Shown: positions 8,818 through 16,839 of the stretch, piece after piece
Numbering within the stretch: position 1 is the stretch's first letter
Layout: each line of letters begins with the position of its first letter
From: Stutzerimonas xanthomarina DSM 18231
Lineage (GTDB): Bacteria; Pseudomonadota; Gammaproteobacteria; Pseudomonadales; Pseudomonadaceae
Direction: 5' to 3'
Length of the DNA: 64,000 nucleotides
Assembly: GCF_900129835.1 (NCBI RefSeq)
Contig: NZ_FQXA01000001.1
Span: forward strand, 310,001-374,000
Made by a program: the position numbers and the translations under genes
The notes under the pieces: generated by a model
Databases searched by the model: none
The model's input: only the letters and a program-made list of their open reading frames with translations
Told to the model about the DNA's origin: nothing

Positions 8818-9540
8818 ATGCTCAAATTCAACGCGCTTTTCGCAGCAGTCCTCGCCGTGTCCGCGACCCAAGCTTTTGCGGCCGGCAGTGACGCGCTGGT
8901 CCAGCAAACCGGTGTTGACCAGCTCGCGAATGTCTATCAGGAAGGGGTCGGCCAGATTTCGAAGGTGTACCAGACCGGTTTCGCTCACACTGCGACCACC
9001 AGCCAATCCGGTGAGGAAAACAGTTCAAAGGTAACGCAGGGAGGCGCTTGGCATGACGCAACCGTTACGCAAACAGGCATTAAAGGCAAAGTGAAGATCA
9101 CGCAGAACGACTGGAACAACGACACCACCGTTGAGCAGGCTGGCTACGCAAACACTGCTGATGTAACGCAGGACGGCTGGAACAACGATGCCGAACTGAA
9201 TCAGGATGGCGCGTTCAACAGCTCTACGGTAGTCCAAACTGGCGAAAGCAACGATGCGTTTGTTGATCAGATCGGCATGAAGGGTGACATCGACATCAGC
9301 CAGGATGGCAACCGCAACGTGGCCGATGTCGATCAGGATGGCGAGTGGAACACCGTGGACGTGACGCAACTGGGCGATCGCAACGTCGCGGACATCGATC
9401 AAACCAGCGCCTTTAGCCACGCAAACGTTATGCAAGATGGCGTACAGAACATGGCCACCGTGCTTCAGACTGGATTTGGCGATTTCGCCACCGTCAGCCA
9501 AATCGGCACTGCTAACACAGCAACCGTTACACAGCACTAG
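8818..9540 (+). CDS. Curlin-like repeat protein, predicted secreted functional amyloid
   Basis: A 240-residue protein. Residues 1-21 are a Sec signal peptide (ending AFA). From Q30 to Q239 a glutamine occurs at every eleventh residue without exception, giving 19 consecutive units of the form x-G-x-x-N-x-A-x-V-x-Q. Gly is at the second place in 17 of 19. This is the Q-x-G-x-x-N-x-A-x-x-x-Q motif of curli subunits CsgA/CsgB. The unbroken 11-residue register resembles the nucleator CsgB more than CsgA. The middle units are rich in Asp/Asn, and there is no Cys. It should fold as a beta-solenoid of about nine rungs outside the cell. No csgEFG export genes are nearby. GGAG precedes the ATG at 8818. 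A kinase gene follows 103 bases later. Confidence 0.8.
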   Translation: MLKFNALFAAVLAVSATQAFAAGSDALVQQTGVDQLANVYQEGVGQISKVYQTGFAHTATTSQSGEENSSKVTQGGAWHDATVTQTGIKGKVKITQNDWNNDTTVEQAGYANTADVTQDGWNNDAELNQDGAFNSSTVVQTGESNDAFVDQIGMKGDIDISQDGNRNVADVDQDGEWNTVDVTQLGDRNVADIDQTSAFSHANVMQDGVQNMATVLQTGFGDFATVSQIGTANTATVTQH

Positions 9541-9643
9541 CGCGCTCATCGACTCGGGTCGGCGCTGGTCGGCCCGACTCGGTGTCGCCATCTGTGCGTG
9601 ATAAAGTCGCCCGCTACCACTTTGCGACGCCAAGACATTGCGC

Positions 9644-10831
9644 ATGAATCGATCGGTAATCGACGACATCTCGGCAATCAGCCGCATCAACGCCGTACCC
9701 GCCATCCTTCAGGTCATCTCCGAGACCACCGGATTGCGCTTCGCCGCAGTGGCGCGTGTCACTGAGGATTCCTGGACGGCCTGCGCGGTGCTCGACCGAA
9801 TCAACTTCGGCCTGCAGGTCGGCGGCGAGCTGGACGTAACGACCACCCTCTGCCACGAAATCCGCGCGTCCCACCAAACCATCATCATCAACAAAGCGAG
9901 TGAGGATCTGCGCTACTGCAGCCACCACACGCCCAAGCTGTATGGCTTCGAAAGCTATATTTCGGCCCCCGTGTTTCGCACGGATGGCAGCTTCTTCGGT
10001 ACCGTTTGTGCGCTCGATCCGCTGCCCGCCAAACTGTCGGAAGGGTCGGTTCTGGCGATGATGGAGTCTTTCGCCAAGCTGCTGGCCATTCAGCTTGAGG
10101 CCGAAGAGCATTTCGAGGCGACCGAAGCGGCGTTGCTCGATGTGCAGCAGACGGCCGAACTGCGCGAACAATTCATCGCCCTGCTCGGGCACGACCTGCG
10201 CAACCCGCTCTCGTCGATCCTGTCTGGCGCGCAACTGATGATGAGGCGCTCGAAGGATGCGTCGATCACCGGTATTGCCGAACACATGCTCACCGCAACC
10301 CGTCGCGCTTCACGCCTGGTGGACGACGTGCTGGACTTCGCTCGCGGGCGCCTGGGCAACGGAATACCGCTGCAGAGCGACGAATGCCATGAGCTGCACA
10401 TCACCCTGACGCATATCGTTTCGGAGATGCAGAGCGCCCATCCCCAGCGAGCCATTGAAGCTGACATCGCCCCGCTTGGAGGCGTGCGTTGCGACGCAGA
10501 CCGCCTCGCGCAGTTGCTTTCCAACCTGCTTGCCAATGCGCTGGTGCATGGCTCGGCGACAGGACGCGTGCACGTCCGTGCGGTGATCGAAAAGGGGCAC
10601 CTGCTGCTATCGGTGAACAATCAGGGTGAGCCGATACCAGCGGATCGCCTGGCGCAGTTGTTCAAACCTTTCTGGCAAGAGGCGTCGAACACGCAATCCG
10701 GCCTGGGTCTCGGCCTCTACATTGCCAATGAAATCGCCATGTCGCATGGCGGCAGCATGCGGGTAACCTCTACCGCCGAGGCCGGCACCACTTTTACCTT
10801 CAGCATGCCAACCGGTGCCGCGATCGCTTAA
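9644..10831 (+). CDS. GAF-domain sensor histidine kinase
   Basis: A 395-residue cytoplasmic kinase without membrane segments. Residues 1-155 form a GAF-type sensor (ISAPVFRTDGSFFGTVCALDP is the typical end of that fold). The HisKA dimerisation helix has the phospho-accepting His in ALLGHDLRNPLSSI near residue 186. The ATPase domain has the N-box LLSNLLANALVHG and G-boxes ending GLGLGLYIANEIAMSHGG. I prefer the ATG at 9644 to the TTG at 9638. No response regulator is adjacent, so it is an orphan kinase. Its stop codon overlaps that of the convergent hemerythrin gene. The sensed signal is unknown. Confidence 0.9.
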   Translation: MNRSVIDDISAISRINAVPAILQVISETTGLRFAAVARVTEDSWTACAVLDRINFGLQVGGELDVTTTLCHEIRASHQTIIINKASEDLRYCSHHTPKLYGFESYISAPVFRTDGSFFGTVCALDPLPAKLSEGSVLAMMESFAKLLAIQLEAEEHFEATEAALLDVQQTAELREQFIALLGHDLRNPLSSILSGAQLMMRRSKDASITGIAEHMLTATRRASRLVDDVLDFARGRLGNGIPLQSDECHELHITLTHIVSEMQSAHPQRAIEADIAPLGGVRCDADRLAQLLSNLLANALVHGSATGRVHVRAVIEKGHLLLSVNNQGEPIPADRLAQLFKPFWQEASNTQSGLGLGLYIANEIAMSHGGSMRVTSTAEAGTTFTFSMPTGAAIA

Positions 10832-11364
10832 GCATGCTCGGCCTTCATCAGGTCGTAGGCACCCAGATATGCACCAGCGAGCTGGGTCTTTTGTCGGTCA
10901 CTGAGCAACTTGCCCGCCATCTGGAAGAACTTGTGCTCTTCCTCCTGCAAGTGGTGGTGAACCTTGTCCGACAGCTTGCGGGCCTGAGCCAGCCAGCCTG
11001 GGCTGCTGGGATCCGTCTGTTCAAGCGCCTCGACCATTTCGTCCATCTCATGATGCTCGGCGATGGCATGACGGGACAGGTCGACTCCGCTGTCGTCATG
11101 CATCAGCGGGATATAGAAATGCCGCTCTTCGGCGACCGAATGGACCCACAGTTCGTGCTTGAGTTGGGCGAACAGGGCCTGACGTTCGGCGCTGTCGCCG
11201 CGGGTCTGGACCAGCTGCTCGGACAATTCACGCTGGATATCGTGACTCTGGCGCAGCGCTTCGAAAATCATCATGACGGCGTTCTTCTTCCATGGAGCGG
11301 TGGGCGATGCGCGTCTGACAGGCGTTGGCGCAGCGAGTGCCATCGGGTCGGTGGTTTTCGTCAT
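10828..11364 (-). CDS. Hemerythrin HHE-domain protein
   Basis: A 178-residue cytoplasmic protein with a four-helix-bundle hemerythrin domain. Candidate di-iron ligands are visible as HDIQREL, HSVAEERHFYIPLM, HAIAEHHEMDEMVEAL and HHHLQEEEHKFF, spread in the usual order over residues 40-150. About 30 Pro/Ala-rich residues precede the domain. Such proteins bind O2, NO or iron and are linked to oxidative or nitrosative stress. Which of these applies is not shown. Its stop overlaps the kinase gene stop head-on. The zinc-finger gene lies five bases upstream on the same strand, suggesting an operon. Confidence 0.85.
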   Translation of the reverse strand: MTKTTDPMALAAPTPVRRASPTAPWKKNAVMMIFEALRQSHDIQRELSEQLVQTRGDSAERQALFAQLKHELWVHSVAEERHFYIPLMHDDSGVDLSRHAIAEHHEMDEMVEALEQTDPSSPGWLAQARKLSDKVHHHLQEEEHKFFQMAGKLLSDRQKTQLAGAYLGAYDLMKAEHA

Positions 11365-11369
11365 GCAGC

Positions 11370-11636
11370 TCAGCGCAGCTGACTGTCCTTGCTGCCGCGA
11401 CGGTTGTAACCGCTGAACTTGGCTTCGTGTTTATCCAGTTCGGTCTGGCATTTCACACATAGGCGCACGCCTGGCACGGCTAGCCGTCTTGCTTCGGGAA
11501 TCTTCGCGTCGCATTCCTCGCAGTGCGTCAGGCTCTCACCCTGCCCCAGCCGACTACGCGCTCGCTGCACCGCATCTTCGATGGTGCTGTCGATCTGTTC
11601 CTGAACCGCGCCTTCATTTGCCCAACCCGTAGCCAT
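11370..11636 (-). CDS. DksA/TraR-type C4 zinc-finger protein (YbiI-like)
   Basis: An 88-residue protein with a C4 zinc finger, C-E-E-C at residues 39-42 and C-V-K-C at about 60-63, in the setting ARRLAVPGVRLCVKCQ. The ends MATGWANEGAVQEQIDSTIEDA and YNRRGSKDSQLR match E. coli YbiI. It lacks the long coiled coil of full DksA that enters the RNA-polymerase secondary channel. A DksA-like role is therefore uncertain. It is probably cotranscribed with the downstream hemerythrin gene. Confidence 0.88.
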   Translation of the reverse strand: MATGWANEGAVQEQIDSTIEDAVQRARSRLGQGESLTHCEECDAKIPEARRLAVPGVRLCVKCQTELDKHEAKFSGYNRRGSKDSQLR

Positions 11637-11924
11637 CGCGATCTCCTAAGCATCAGGTCTTAATAGTGGTTCTGTTTTTGAACATCGGGCACCAGCACCG
11701 TTCAGTCGGTCGCGCGGCGCGGTGCGCGGGCCGCGTCGTCAATCCGGCAGCGCCACCCGTCGATCCGCTGGCGCCAGATCGACGAACGGACTTCGGCAGC
11801 AGTTTGCATTGTCTATCCTTCCAGCCGATTGGAGGGCAAGCCCAATTCAGACGCTCTGCGTCGGGGCTTGGCTTGATATGGCCGCGCGGCGGCCGTCTGT
11901 AAATACACCCTCAGGGAAGCGGTG

Positions 11925-12644
11925 ATGCACACGAAGATTCTGGCGGCGCTGATCATTGGCCTGAGCGGTTGCGCCAGTCAGCCGGACGTCGTCGAGCGCA
12001 ATGTGGGCCAATTCGACCTGCGACTCGGCACGGCGCCAACCCGCAGCATGGCCCAGGGGCTGGTCACCCCGACCACCGCCAGCACCTTTCGCGGCGGCCT
12101 GGACCTCACCCACGAAAGTGGCTGGTACGTTGGCCAGTGGGCGCCCAGCATGGGCATCATCGAGGGTAACCAGCTGGAGCTGGACAGCTACATCGGTTAC
12201 GTCCAGCACCGTTTCGACCAGGCGCCAGGTTACGAACTGGGTGTGATTCGCTACAGCTTTCCCGAGTTGGAGGGGGCGGACCGCCACGAAGTCTATGCAG
12301 GCTTCAACCTGGCCGGCAGCCGGCTGGGCGGCGCACTGAGCAGCCGTCCGGGGCGCACCGACAGCACCTTGTTGCTGGAGCTTGGCGCGGTCAGCCCGCT
12401 CGGTCTGGACCTGCGCCTGAAATACGCCAGCCACTCGATGGACAGCCCGATGTATCACCCTGGCGGCAGCGTCGAAGTCTTTAACGACTGGTCGCTGAAC
12501 CTGTCGCGCCCCTGGCTGGGCGTACACCTGGACCTCTCCTACACCGACTCGAGCCTCAGCGGCAGCGAGTGCGGTGTCTACTCGGGTCAGAACAGCTATT
12601 GCGAGAGCTACTTCATGTTCAAGGCCGAGCGCTCGCTGTTCTAG
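11925..12644 (+). CDS. TorF-family putative porin with lipoprotein signal
   Basis: A 239-residue protein with a lipoprotein signal, lipobox LSGC with the lipidated Cys at 16 followed by Ala-Ser, which predicts outer-membrane sorting. The remainder has alternating polar/apolar strands. Its pattern (RSMAQGLVTPTTASTFRGGLDLTHESGWYVGQWAPS) marks the TorF/Gcw_chp family of predicted small beta-barrel porins. The last residue is Phe, usual for outer-membrane barrels. A lipidated N-terminus on a barrel is less usual. Start: ATG at 11925, with AGGGAAG upstream; a GTG directly before it is possible. The substrate is unknown. The 288 bases before it hold no other gene that I can support. Confidence 0.75.
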   Translation: MHTKILAALIIGLSGCASQPDVVERNVGQFDLRLGTAPTRSMAQGLVTPTTASTFRGGLDLTHESGWYVGQWAPSMGIIEGNQLELDSYIGYVQHRFDQAPGYELGVIRYSFPELEGADRHEVYAGFNLAGSRLGGALSSRPGRTDSTLLLELGAVSPLGLDLRLKYASHSMDSPMYHPGGSVEVFNDWSLNLSRPWLGVHLDLSYTDSSLSGSECGVYSGQNSYCESYFMFKAERSLF

Positions 12645-12655
12645 CGATGCTCCGA

Positions 12656-13813
12656 TCAGCCTTGCTTGAAGCGCATCCGCGCGTGCCAGACGGCGACCAG
12701 AAAGGCTATGGCCGCAAAGCCATACAGCAGGCCGAGGTTGCCGTCCTGGTAGAGCCATGAGCCGAGCACCGGCCCGGTGGCCATGCCCATGAAACGGAAG
12801 AAGTTGTAGCTGCCCACGGCGGTGGCGCGGTTGTGCGGATAGAGGTCCATCAGCAGGCTGGTCTGCACGGGCAGCGAAAGGCCGAGAAACAGTCCGAACG
12901 CGCTGACCGCCACCACCAATGCCGCCAGCGACCACTGCGCAACCGCGAGAAACAGCAGCAGCGTGACGGCGTTGAGCGCTGCCGTGGTCACCAGCACCGG
13001 GCGGGGACGCCAGCGCCCCAACAGTCGCCCGCCGGCAAAACTGCCGACCACCACGGCAATCGACAACGGCAGAAACACCAAGCCCTTTTCGCTGGCACTC
13101 AGCCCGTACGTGGTGTCGAGCACGCGCGGCATGAACACCAGATAGTTATAAAAGGCGTAGTACTGCACAAAGCTCAGCAGCATGATCGCCAGCCCTTGGC
13201 GATTGCGCACCACGGCCAGGTACTCCCTGGGGTGAAAGGCCGTTGGCGTAATGCCTGCCGGACGTGTTTCCTGCAGCCAGATCGCATTGCTCAGCAACGC
13301 GACGCCACCGACCACGGCGAGCAGCAGAAACACGTAGTGGAAATCCAGGTGCTCACCGATAAAGCCGCCCACCACCGGGCCGACCACCGGCCCCAGCGCC
13401 ACCATCATCTGGAACGAGCCCATCGCCCGACCACGCTCGGCGCCTTCGAACCGATCCCCGATCACCGTCACCGCCACCACCGCACCGGCTGCGATACCTA
13501 CCGCCTGCAGGGCGCGGAACAGCAGCAGCGTCTCGATGTTGGTCGAGAGAAAGCAACCGATGGACGCGCCGATGTAGCAGGCCAGACCGAGCAACAGGGT
13601 GCGCCTGCGGCCGCTTCGATCCACCAGCGGGCCGTAGACGATCTGCATGAACGCCAGGACAAAGGTGAAGATCGAGATGCTGAGGTTGATCAGCAGCGGC
13701 GTGGTCTGCAGCGCCTCGCCCAGCTCGGGCAGGATTGGCGCGTAGACCGTCTGGGTGAAGGGACCCAGAAAGGCGGCGAACGCCACCATGAAGGTCAGCA
13801 GGCGTGGGCTCAT
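12656..13813 (-). CDS. MFS drug-efflux-type transporter
   Basis: A 385-residue major-facilitator transporter with about 12 membrane spans. Motif A (GPLVDRSGRRRTLL) lies between spans 2 and 3 near residue 62. The span-5 motif ALGPVVGPVVGGFIGEHLDFHY is of the Bcr/CflA type seen in 12-span drug:proton antiporters. It is likely an inner-membrane proton-coupled exporter of a small molecule; the substrate is not predictable. It stands 11 bases from the convergent TorF gene. The OAD gene lies upstream, separated by a GC-rich hairpin. Confidence 0.87.
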   Translation of the reverse strand: MSPRLLTFMVAFAAFLGPFTQTVYAPILPELGEALQTTPLLINLSISIFTFVLAFMQIVYGPLVDRSGRRRTLLLGLACYIGASIGCFLSTNIETLLLFRALQAVGIAAGAVVAVTVIGDRFEGAERGRAMGSFQMMVALGPVVGPVVGGFIGEHLDFHYVFLLLAVVGGVALLSNAIWLQETRPAGITPTAFHPREYLAVVRNRQGLAIMLLSFVQYYAFYNYLVFMPRVLDTTYGLSASEKGLVFLPLSIAVVVGSFAGGRLLGRWRPRPVLVTTAALNAVTLLLFLAVAQWSLAALVVAVSAFGLFLGLSLPVQTSLLMDLYPHNRATAVGSYNFFRFMGMATGPVLGSWLYQDGNLGLLYGFAAIAFLVAVWHARMRFKQG

Positions 13814-13840
13814 CGGATCTCCGCTAGCTCATAGACAGAT

Positions 13841-13864
13841 GCCCGGCGGCACCTGCCGCCGGGC
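13841..13864 (-). terminator. GC-rich hairpin after the oxaloacetate decarboxylase gene
   Basis: The arms GCCCGGCGGCA (13841-13851) and TGCCGCCGGGC (13854-13864) are perfectly complementary over 11 bases around a 2-base centre. It lies nine bases past the stop of the decarboxylase gene and before the MFS gene, both on the minus strand. The sequence after it on that strand is only mildly T-rich. It is a likely but imperfect terminator. Confidence 0.55.
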
Positions 13865-13872
13865 GCGACCGG

Positions 13873-14736
13873 TCACTCCTTGACCTGCATGTATTCCTCG
13901 GCCCAGACCATGTATTCTCCGGCGGTCGAGTATTTGACCGACAGCTGCGAGGCGTTGAGGTCGGACGCATCGATCTGGCGCTGCTCGCGCAAACAGTCGT
14001 AGGTCGCCTTGATCGCCGCGAAATAGGCCGCGTGACCATTGACCACGATGCGCACGCCAAGCGCGGCCAGCCGGGTGTTATCGCGCAGTTTCGGGTTGCC
14101 ATAGGTCACCAGCATCAGCGGCACACTGAGCTTCTCGGCGACCTGCTCAAGCTGCTCGAAATCCTCGATGCCGACCAGGCAGATCGCATCGGCGCCGGCC
14201 GCCTCGTAGGCCTGCACGCGCGCGATCACCTCTTCCAGGCCGATCACACCGGCGTTGGTCCGCGCGATGATCGCGAGCTCGGGATCGATGCGTGCTTCCA
14301 GCGCCGCTCGGATCTTGCCGACCGCCTCGAACATGCCGATCAGGTCAGTGGACTTGCGCCCGAATTTGGCCGGCAACAGGGTGTCTTCGATGGTCAGTGC
14401 CGCGATTCCGGCGCGCTCCAGCTCCACCACGGTGCGCATCACGTTCAGCGCATTGCCATAACCGTGGTCGGCGTCGGCAATGATCGGCAGCCGCGATACA
14501 CGGCCGATGCGTGCGGCCTGCTCGACAAATTCACTCAGGGTGATAAGCGCAAAATCAGGCGCGGCCAGGACCTGTAACGAGGCGATCGAGCCGCCGAGAA
14601 TGCCGACTTCGAACTCCAGATCGGCGGCGATACGCGCCGACATCGGGTCGAACACGGAAGCGGTGTGGTAGCAGCGGTCAGAGGCCAGCAGCTGACGGAA
14701 TTCGCTGCGCAGGGTGTGATGAGAGATACGTTGCAT
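13873..14736 (-). CDS. Oxaloacetate decarboxylase, PEP mutase/isocitrate lyase superfamily
   Basis: A 287-residue cytoplasmic enzyme that decarboxylates oxaloacetate to pyruvate using Mg2+. The sequence closely matches the characterised P. aeruginosa enzyme of this family (PA4872). Shared features are [20 protein letters not shown] near the start, the metal-binding [14 protein letters not shown] near residue 86, [14 protein letters not shown], and [19 protein letters not shown] near the end. The isocitrate-lyase KKCGH motif is absent, as expected. It is monocistronic, flanked by an efflux gene and an EamA transporter. Confidence 0.9.
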   Translation of the reverse strand: MQRISHHTLRSEFRQLLASDRCYHTASVFDPMSARIAADLEFEVGILGGSIASLQVLAAPDFALITLSEFVEQAARIGRVSRLPIIADADHGYGNALNVMRTVVELERAGIAALTIEDTLLPAKFGRKSTDLIGMFEAVGKIRAALEARIDPELAIIARTNAGVIGLEEVIARVQAYEAAGADAICLVGIEDFEQLEQVAEKLSVPLMLVTYGNPKLRDNTRLAALGVRIVVNGHAAYFAAIKATYDCLREQRQIDASDLNASQLSVKYSTAGEYMVWAEEYMQVKE

Positions 14737-14830
14737 GTGGTTTCCTGATGAATCGCACGCAAGGGTCGAGTCGCCCTTGTCTGTTCAGTGTTGGTAACGG
14801 TACGGACGGCCACCGGCACGTCGTGGTGTT

Positions 14831-15739
14831 TCAGAGTGGCGGGCGCGGTCGCCGCCCTTGCACATACGCCATGACCAGTCCGCTGACGATGATGATGACC
14901 ATGCCGACGATGGCGCCGAGATCCGGCGTGTGTCCAAAGACAATCAGGCCCACCACCCCGGCAAAAATGATCTGCGAATAGGTGAACGGTGCCAGCGCGG
15001 CAGCGCTGGCGAATCGGAACGCATGGGTCAGCAGTAGATGACCGCTCATGGCCATGGCGCCGAGCCCGGCCATCATCAGCGCGTCATGCAGCGTCGGTGT
15101 CTGCCAGTTGAAAACGACCAGCACGCTCATCACTACACTGCCGACCAGGCTGGTAATGAAGTTACTGGTGACCGGATGATCCGTGGCGCTGAGTCGACGG
15201 GTGATCAACTGATAGACCGTGAAGCTCAGCGCCGCACCGAGCGGCAGCAAGATCGCCGGGGTGAACAAGGCACCGCCCGGCCGCACGATGATCATCACGC
15301 CGATCAGCCCACAGCCGACCGCCAGCCATTGGGCACGGCTGACCTGCTCGCCGAGCAAGGCGGAGGCGATGGTAACCAGCAATGGGGTCAGGAAAATGAC
15401 TGCCGTCGCTTCGGCCAACGGGATGTAACTCAGGCCGCTGATGAACAGCATGCTGACACTGACCAGACTCAGGCCACGGCAGATCTGCAGTTTCGGCCGC
15501 AGGGTGCGAAACACGCGCCGCCCCATACTTGGCGTAAACAGGGCAAACATCAGCGCCGTCTGCGCCATATAACGCGCCCAGATAACCAGAAACACGGGGT
15601 AGAGCTGCGTCAGGTACTTGGACAGCCCGTCGTGGCTGGCGAGCGTCAGGCAAGAAGCCAGGATCAGCGACACGCCAAGCAGGGGCCGGTGAGAGTTATT
15701 CAATGGGGAGACCGCGACAATAGGTAGCAACCTAAGCAT
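14831..15739 (-). CDS. DMT-superfamily (EamA) metabolite transporter
   Basis: A 302-residue inner-membrane protein with ten predicted spans in two EamA repeats. Repeat 1 contains LTLASHDGLSKYLTQLYPVFLVIWARYMAQ. Repeat 2 ends FTYSQIIFAGVVGLIVFGHTPD. The tail YVQGRRPRPPL is basic and cytoplasmic. The family exports amino acids, nucleosides and other metabolites; the substrate is unknown. The ATG at 15739 is used. An internal start near residue 17 cannot be excluded, because the first 15 residues are unusual. Confidence 0.85.
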   Translation of the reverse strand: MLRLLPIVAVSPLNNSHRPLLGVSLILASCLTLASHDGLSKYLTQLYPVFLVIWARYMAQTALMFALFTPSMGRRVFRTLRPKLQICRGLSLVSVSMLFISGLSYIPLAEATAVIFLTPLLVTIASALLGEQVSRAQWLAVGCGLIGVMIIVRPGGALFTPAILLPLGAALSFTVYQLITRRLSATDHPVTSNFITSLVGSVVMSVLVVFNWQTPTLHDALMMAGLGAMAMSGHLLLTHAFRFASAAALAPFTYSQIIFAGVVGLIVFGHTPDLGAIVGMVIIIVSGLVMAYVQGRRPRPPL

Positions 15740-15976
15740 TATGCCTGTAAATCGGGGATACGTCAGTCGCCGTGTGCCACCGTCCGACCAGCCGACGCAG
15801 ACCCAGGCCTAATCGGTTCTGGAGTCCTGCGCTGGCCAGCCCGAGCACCCTGCGAAACCCGCACGCGGAGCCGGGTGTGCCAGTCATCGGCCGCTCACCC
15901 TTTTCCTGGCAATCACGTATGATCGCCGGCCCTTCGCGGGCCACAGCGCGGCCCGTGCCCGTTCGAGTGTTATCTG

Positions 15977-16477
15977 ATGTTCAAGTTACGAGCGATGCAG
16001 GTCCGCGATATACCTGCGGTGATGTCGATTCAGGAAGAATGCTATTCCGCTGAAGTGCTCGAGAGCGAAGCGGTGATCTGCAACCGTCTCGCCGCCAGCC
16101 CGCAGCTGGCCTGGGTGGCCGAGGACGATCAGGGCGTTTGCGCCTATCTCTTCGCCTACCGCTCGCGCGTGGGCAAGGTGACCCCGCTGGACGGCGAGTT
16201 CCAGCCCCACGCCGAAGCCGATTGCCTGTACCTGCACGACCTGGCCGTTTCCCGACGCGTCAGCGGTCGCGGCATAGGCCCGGCGCTGGTGCGCAAGAAT
16301 CTGGAACAGGCACACAGCCAACAGTTGCGCTATTCGGCACTGGTGTCGGTGCAGGAATCCGAAGCCTTCTGGTCTCGTCTTGGCTATGCCGCGCATACCG
16401 AACTGGAGCCACGCCAGGCGAGCAATCTCGCCAGCTACCAGATACCGGCCGTCTACATGGTGCGTGCGCTGCACTGA
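15977..16477 (+). CDS. GNAT-family N-acetyltransferase
   Basis: A 166-residue protein with the acetyl-CoA binding loop VSRRVSGRGIGPALVRKNLEQA near residues 85-105. The usual beta4 (CLYLHDLAV) and C-terminal (SEAFWSRLGYA) elements are present. QVRDIPAVMSIQEECY at the start is typical of general GNAT proteins that act on small molecules or protein N-termini. The start at 15977 has no strong ribosome-binding site. It converges on the DUF2789 gene. The substrate is unknown. Confidence 0.85.
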   Translation: MFKLRAMQVRDIPAVMSIQEECYSAEVLESEAVICNRLAASPQLAWVAEDDQGVCAYLFAYRSRVGKVTPLDGEFQPHAEADCLYLHDLAVSRRVSGRGIGPALVRKNLEQAHSQQLRYSALVSVQESEAFWSRLGYAAHTELEPRQASNLASYQIPAVYMVRALH

Positions 16478-16521
16478 TCCACGCACAGTACCGGCGCCTG
16501 GCTGCTGGCCAGCTGAGCGCC

Positions 16522-16764
16522 TCAGTGGTAGCGATGCCGCAGCGCAACATTAAGGCGATCCACCACCTCGGCCCAGTCGGCATCCTCGAGGATCTCATCA
16601 CGCAGGAAAGCCGCTTGAGCTGGCGTCCAGAATGACGCATCCGCCAGGTAGACGTTTTCGGCCAGAGGTGAGTGGGTTTCGATGAAACGCCTGATCGAGG
16701 CATCGTCGTTGGGCAAGCCCAATTGCTCGAACAGGTTATGAAAGGCGTGGATCGACTGTTCCAT
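16522..16764 (-). CDS. DUF2789 family protein
   Basis: An 80-residue acidic cytoplasmic protein matching DUF2789 (FHNLFEQLGLPNDDASIRRFIETH and FWTPAQAAFLRDEILEDADWAE). It is all-helical by pattern, and no function is known. A GGAGG site stands before the ATG. A perfect 14-bp inverted repeat lies 19 bases upstream of the start, between this gene and amn. This gene may therefore have its own control instead of reading through from amn. Confidence 0.85.
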   Translation of the reverse strand: MEQSIHAFHNLFEQLGLPNDDASIRRFIETHSPLAENVYLADASFWTPAQAAFLRDEILEDADWAEVVDRLNVALRHRYH

Positions 16765-16782
16765 TTGAACCTCCGGTGCTGA

Positions 16783-16820
16783 CGCTGGAATGAACGCCTT
16801 GAGTATCGTTCATTCCAGCG
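16783..16820 (-). promoter_or_regulatory. Perfect 14-bp inverted repeat between amn and DUF2789
   Basis: CGCTGGAATGAACG (16783-16796) and CGTTCATTCCAGCG (16807-16820) are exact complements with a 10-base loop. It follows the amn stop by 20 bases and precedes the DUF2789 start by 19. There is no T-run on the minus strand, where CAGCACCGGAGG follows. It may be an amn terminator, a regulator site, or an RNA structure that governs the GGAGG of DUF2789. Confidence 0.6.
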
Positions 16821-16839
16821 AAAGCGCCGGCAGTGCCGG

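Noticed and set aside
8818..9540. FapC-type Pseudomonas amyloid
   Set aside because: FapC has three long repeats with variable linkers and a Cys-x-x-Cys near the end; this protein has short curlin units, no Cys, and no fap genes beside it.
12833..13834. 333-codon plus-strand frame opposite the MFS gene
   Set aside because: Composition dominated by His, Gln and Arg, typical of an antisense shadow.
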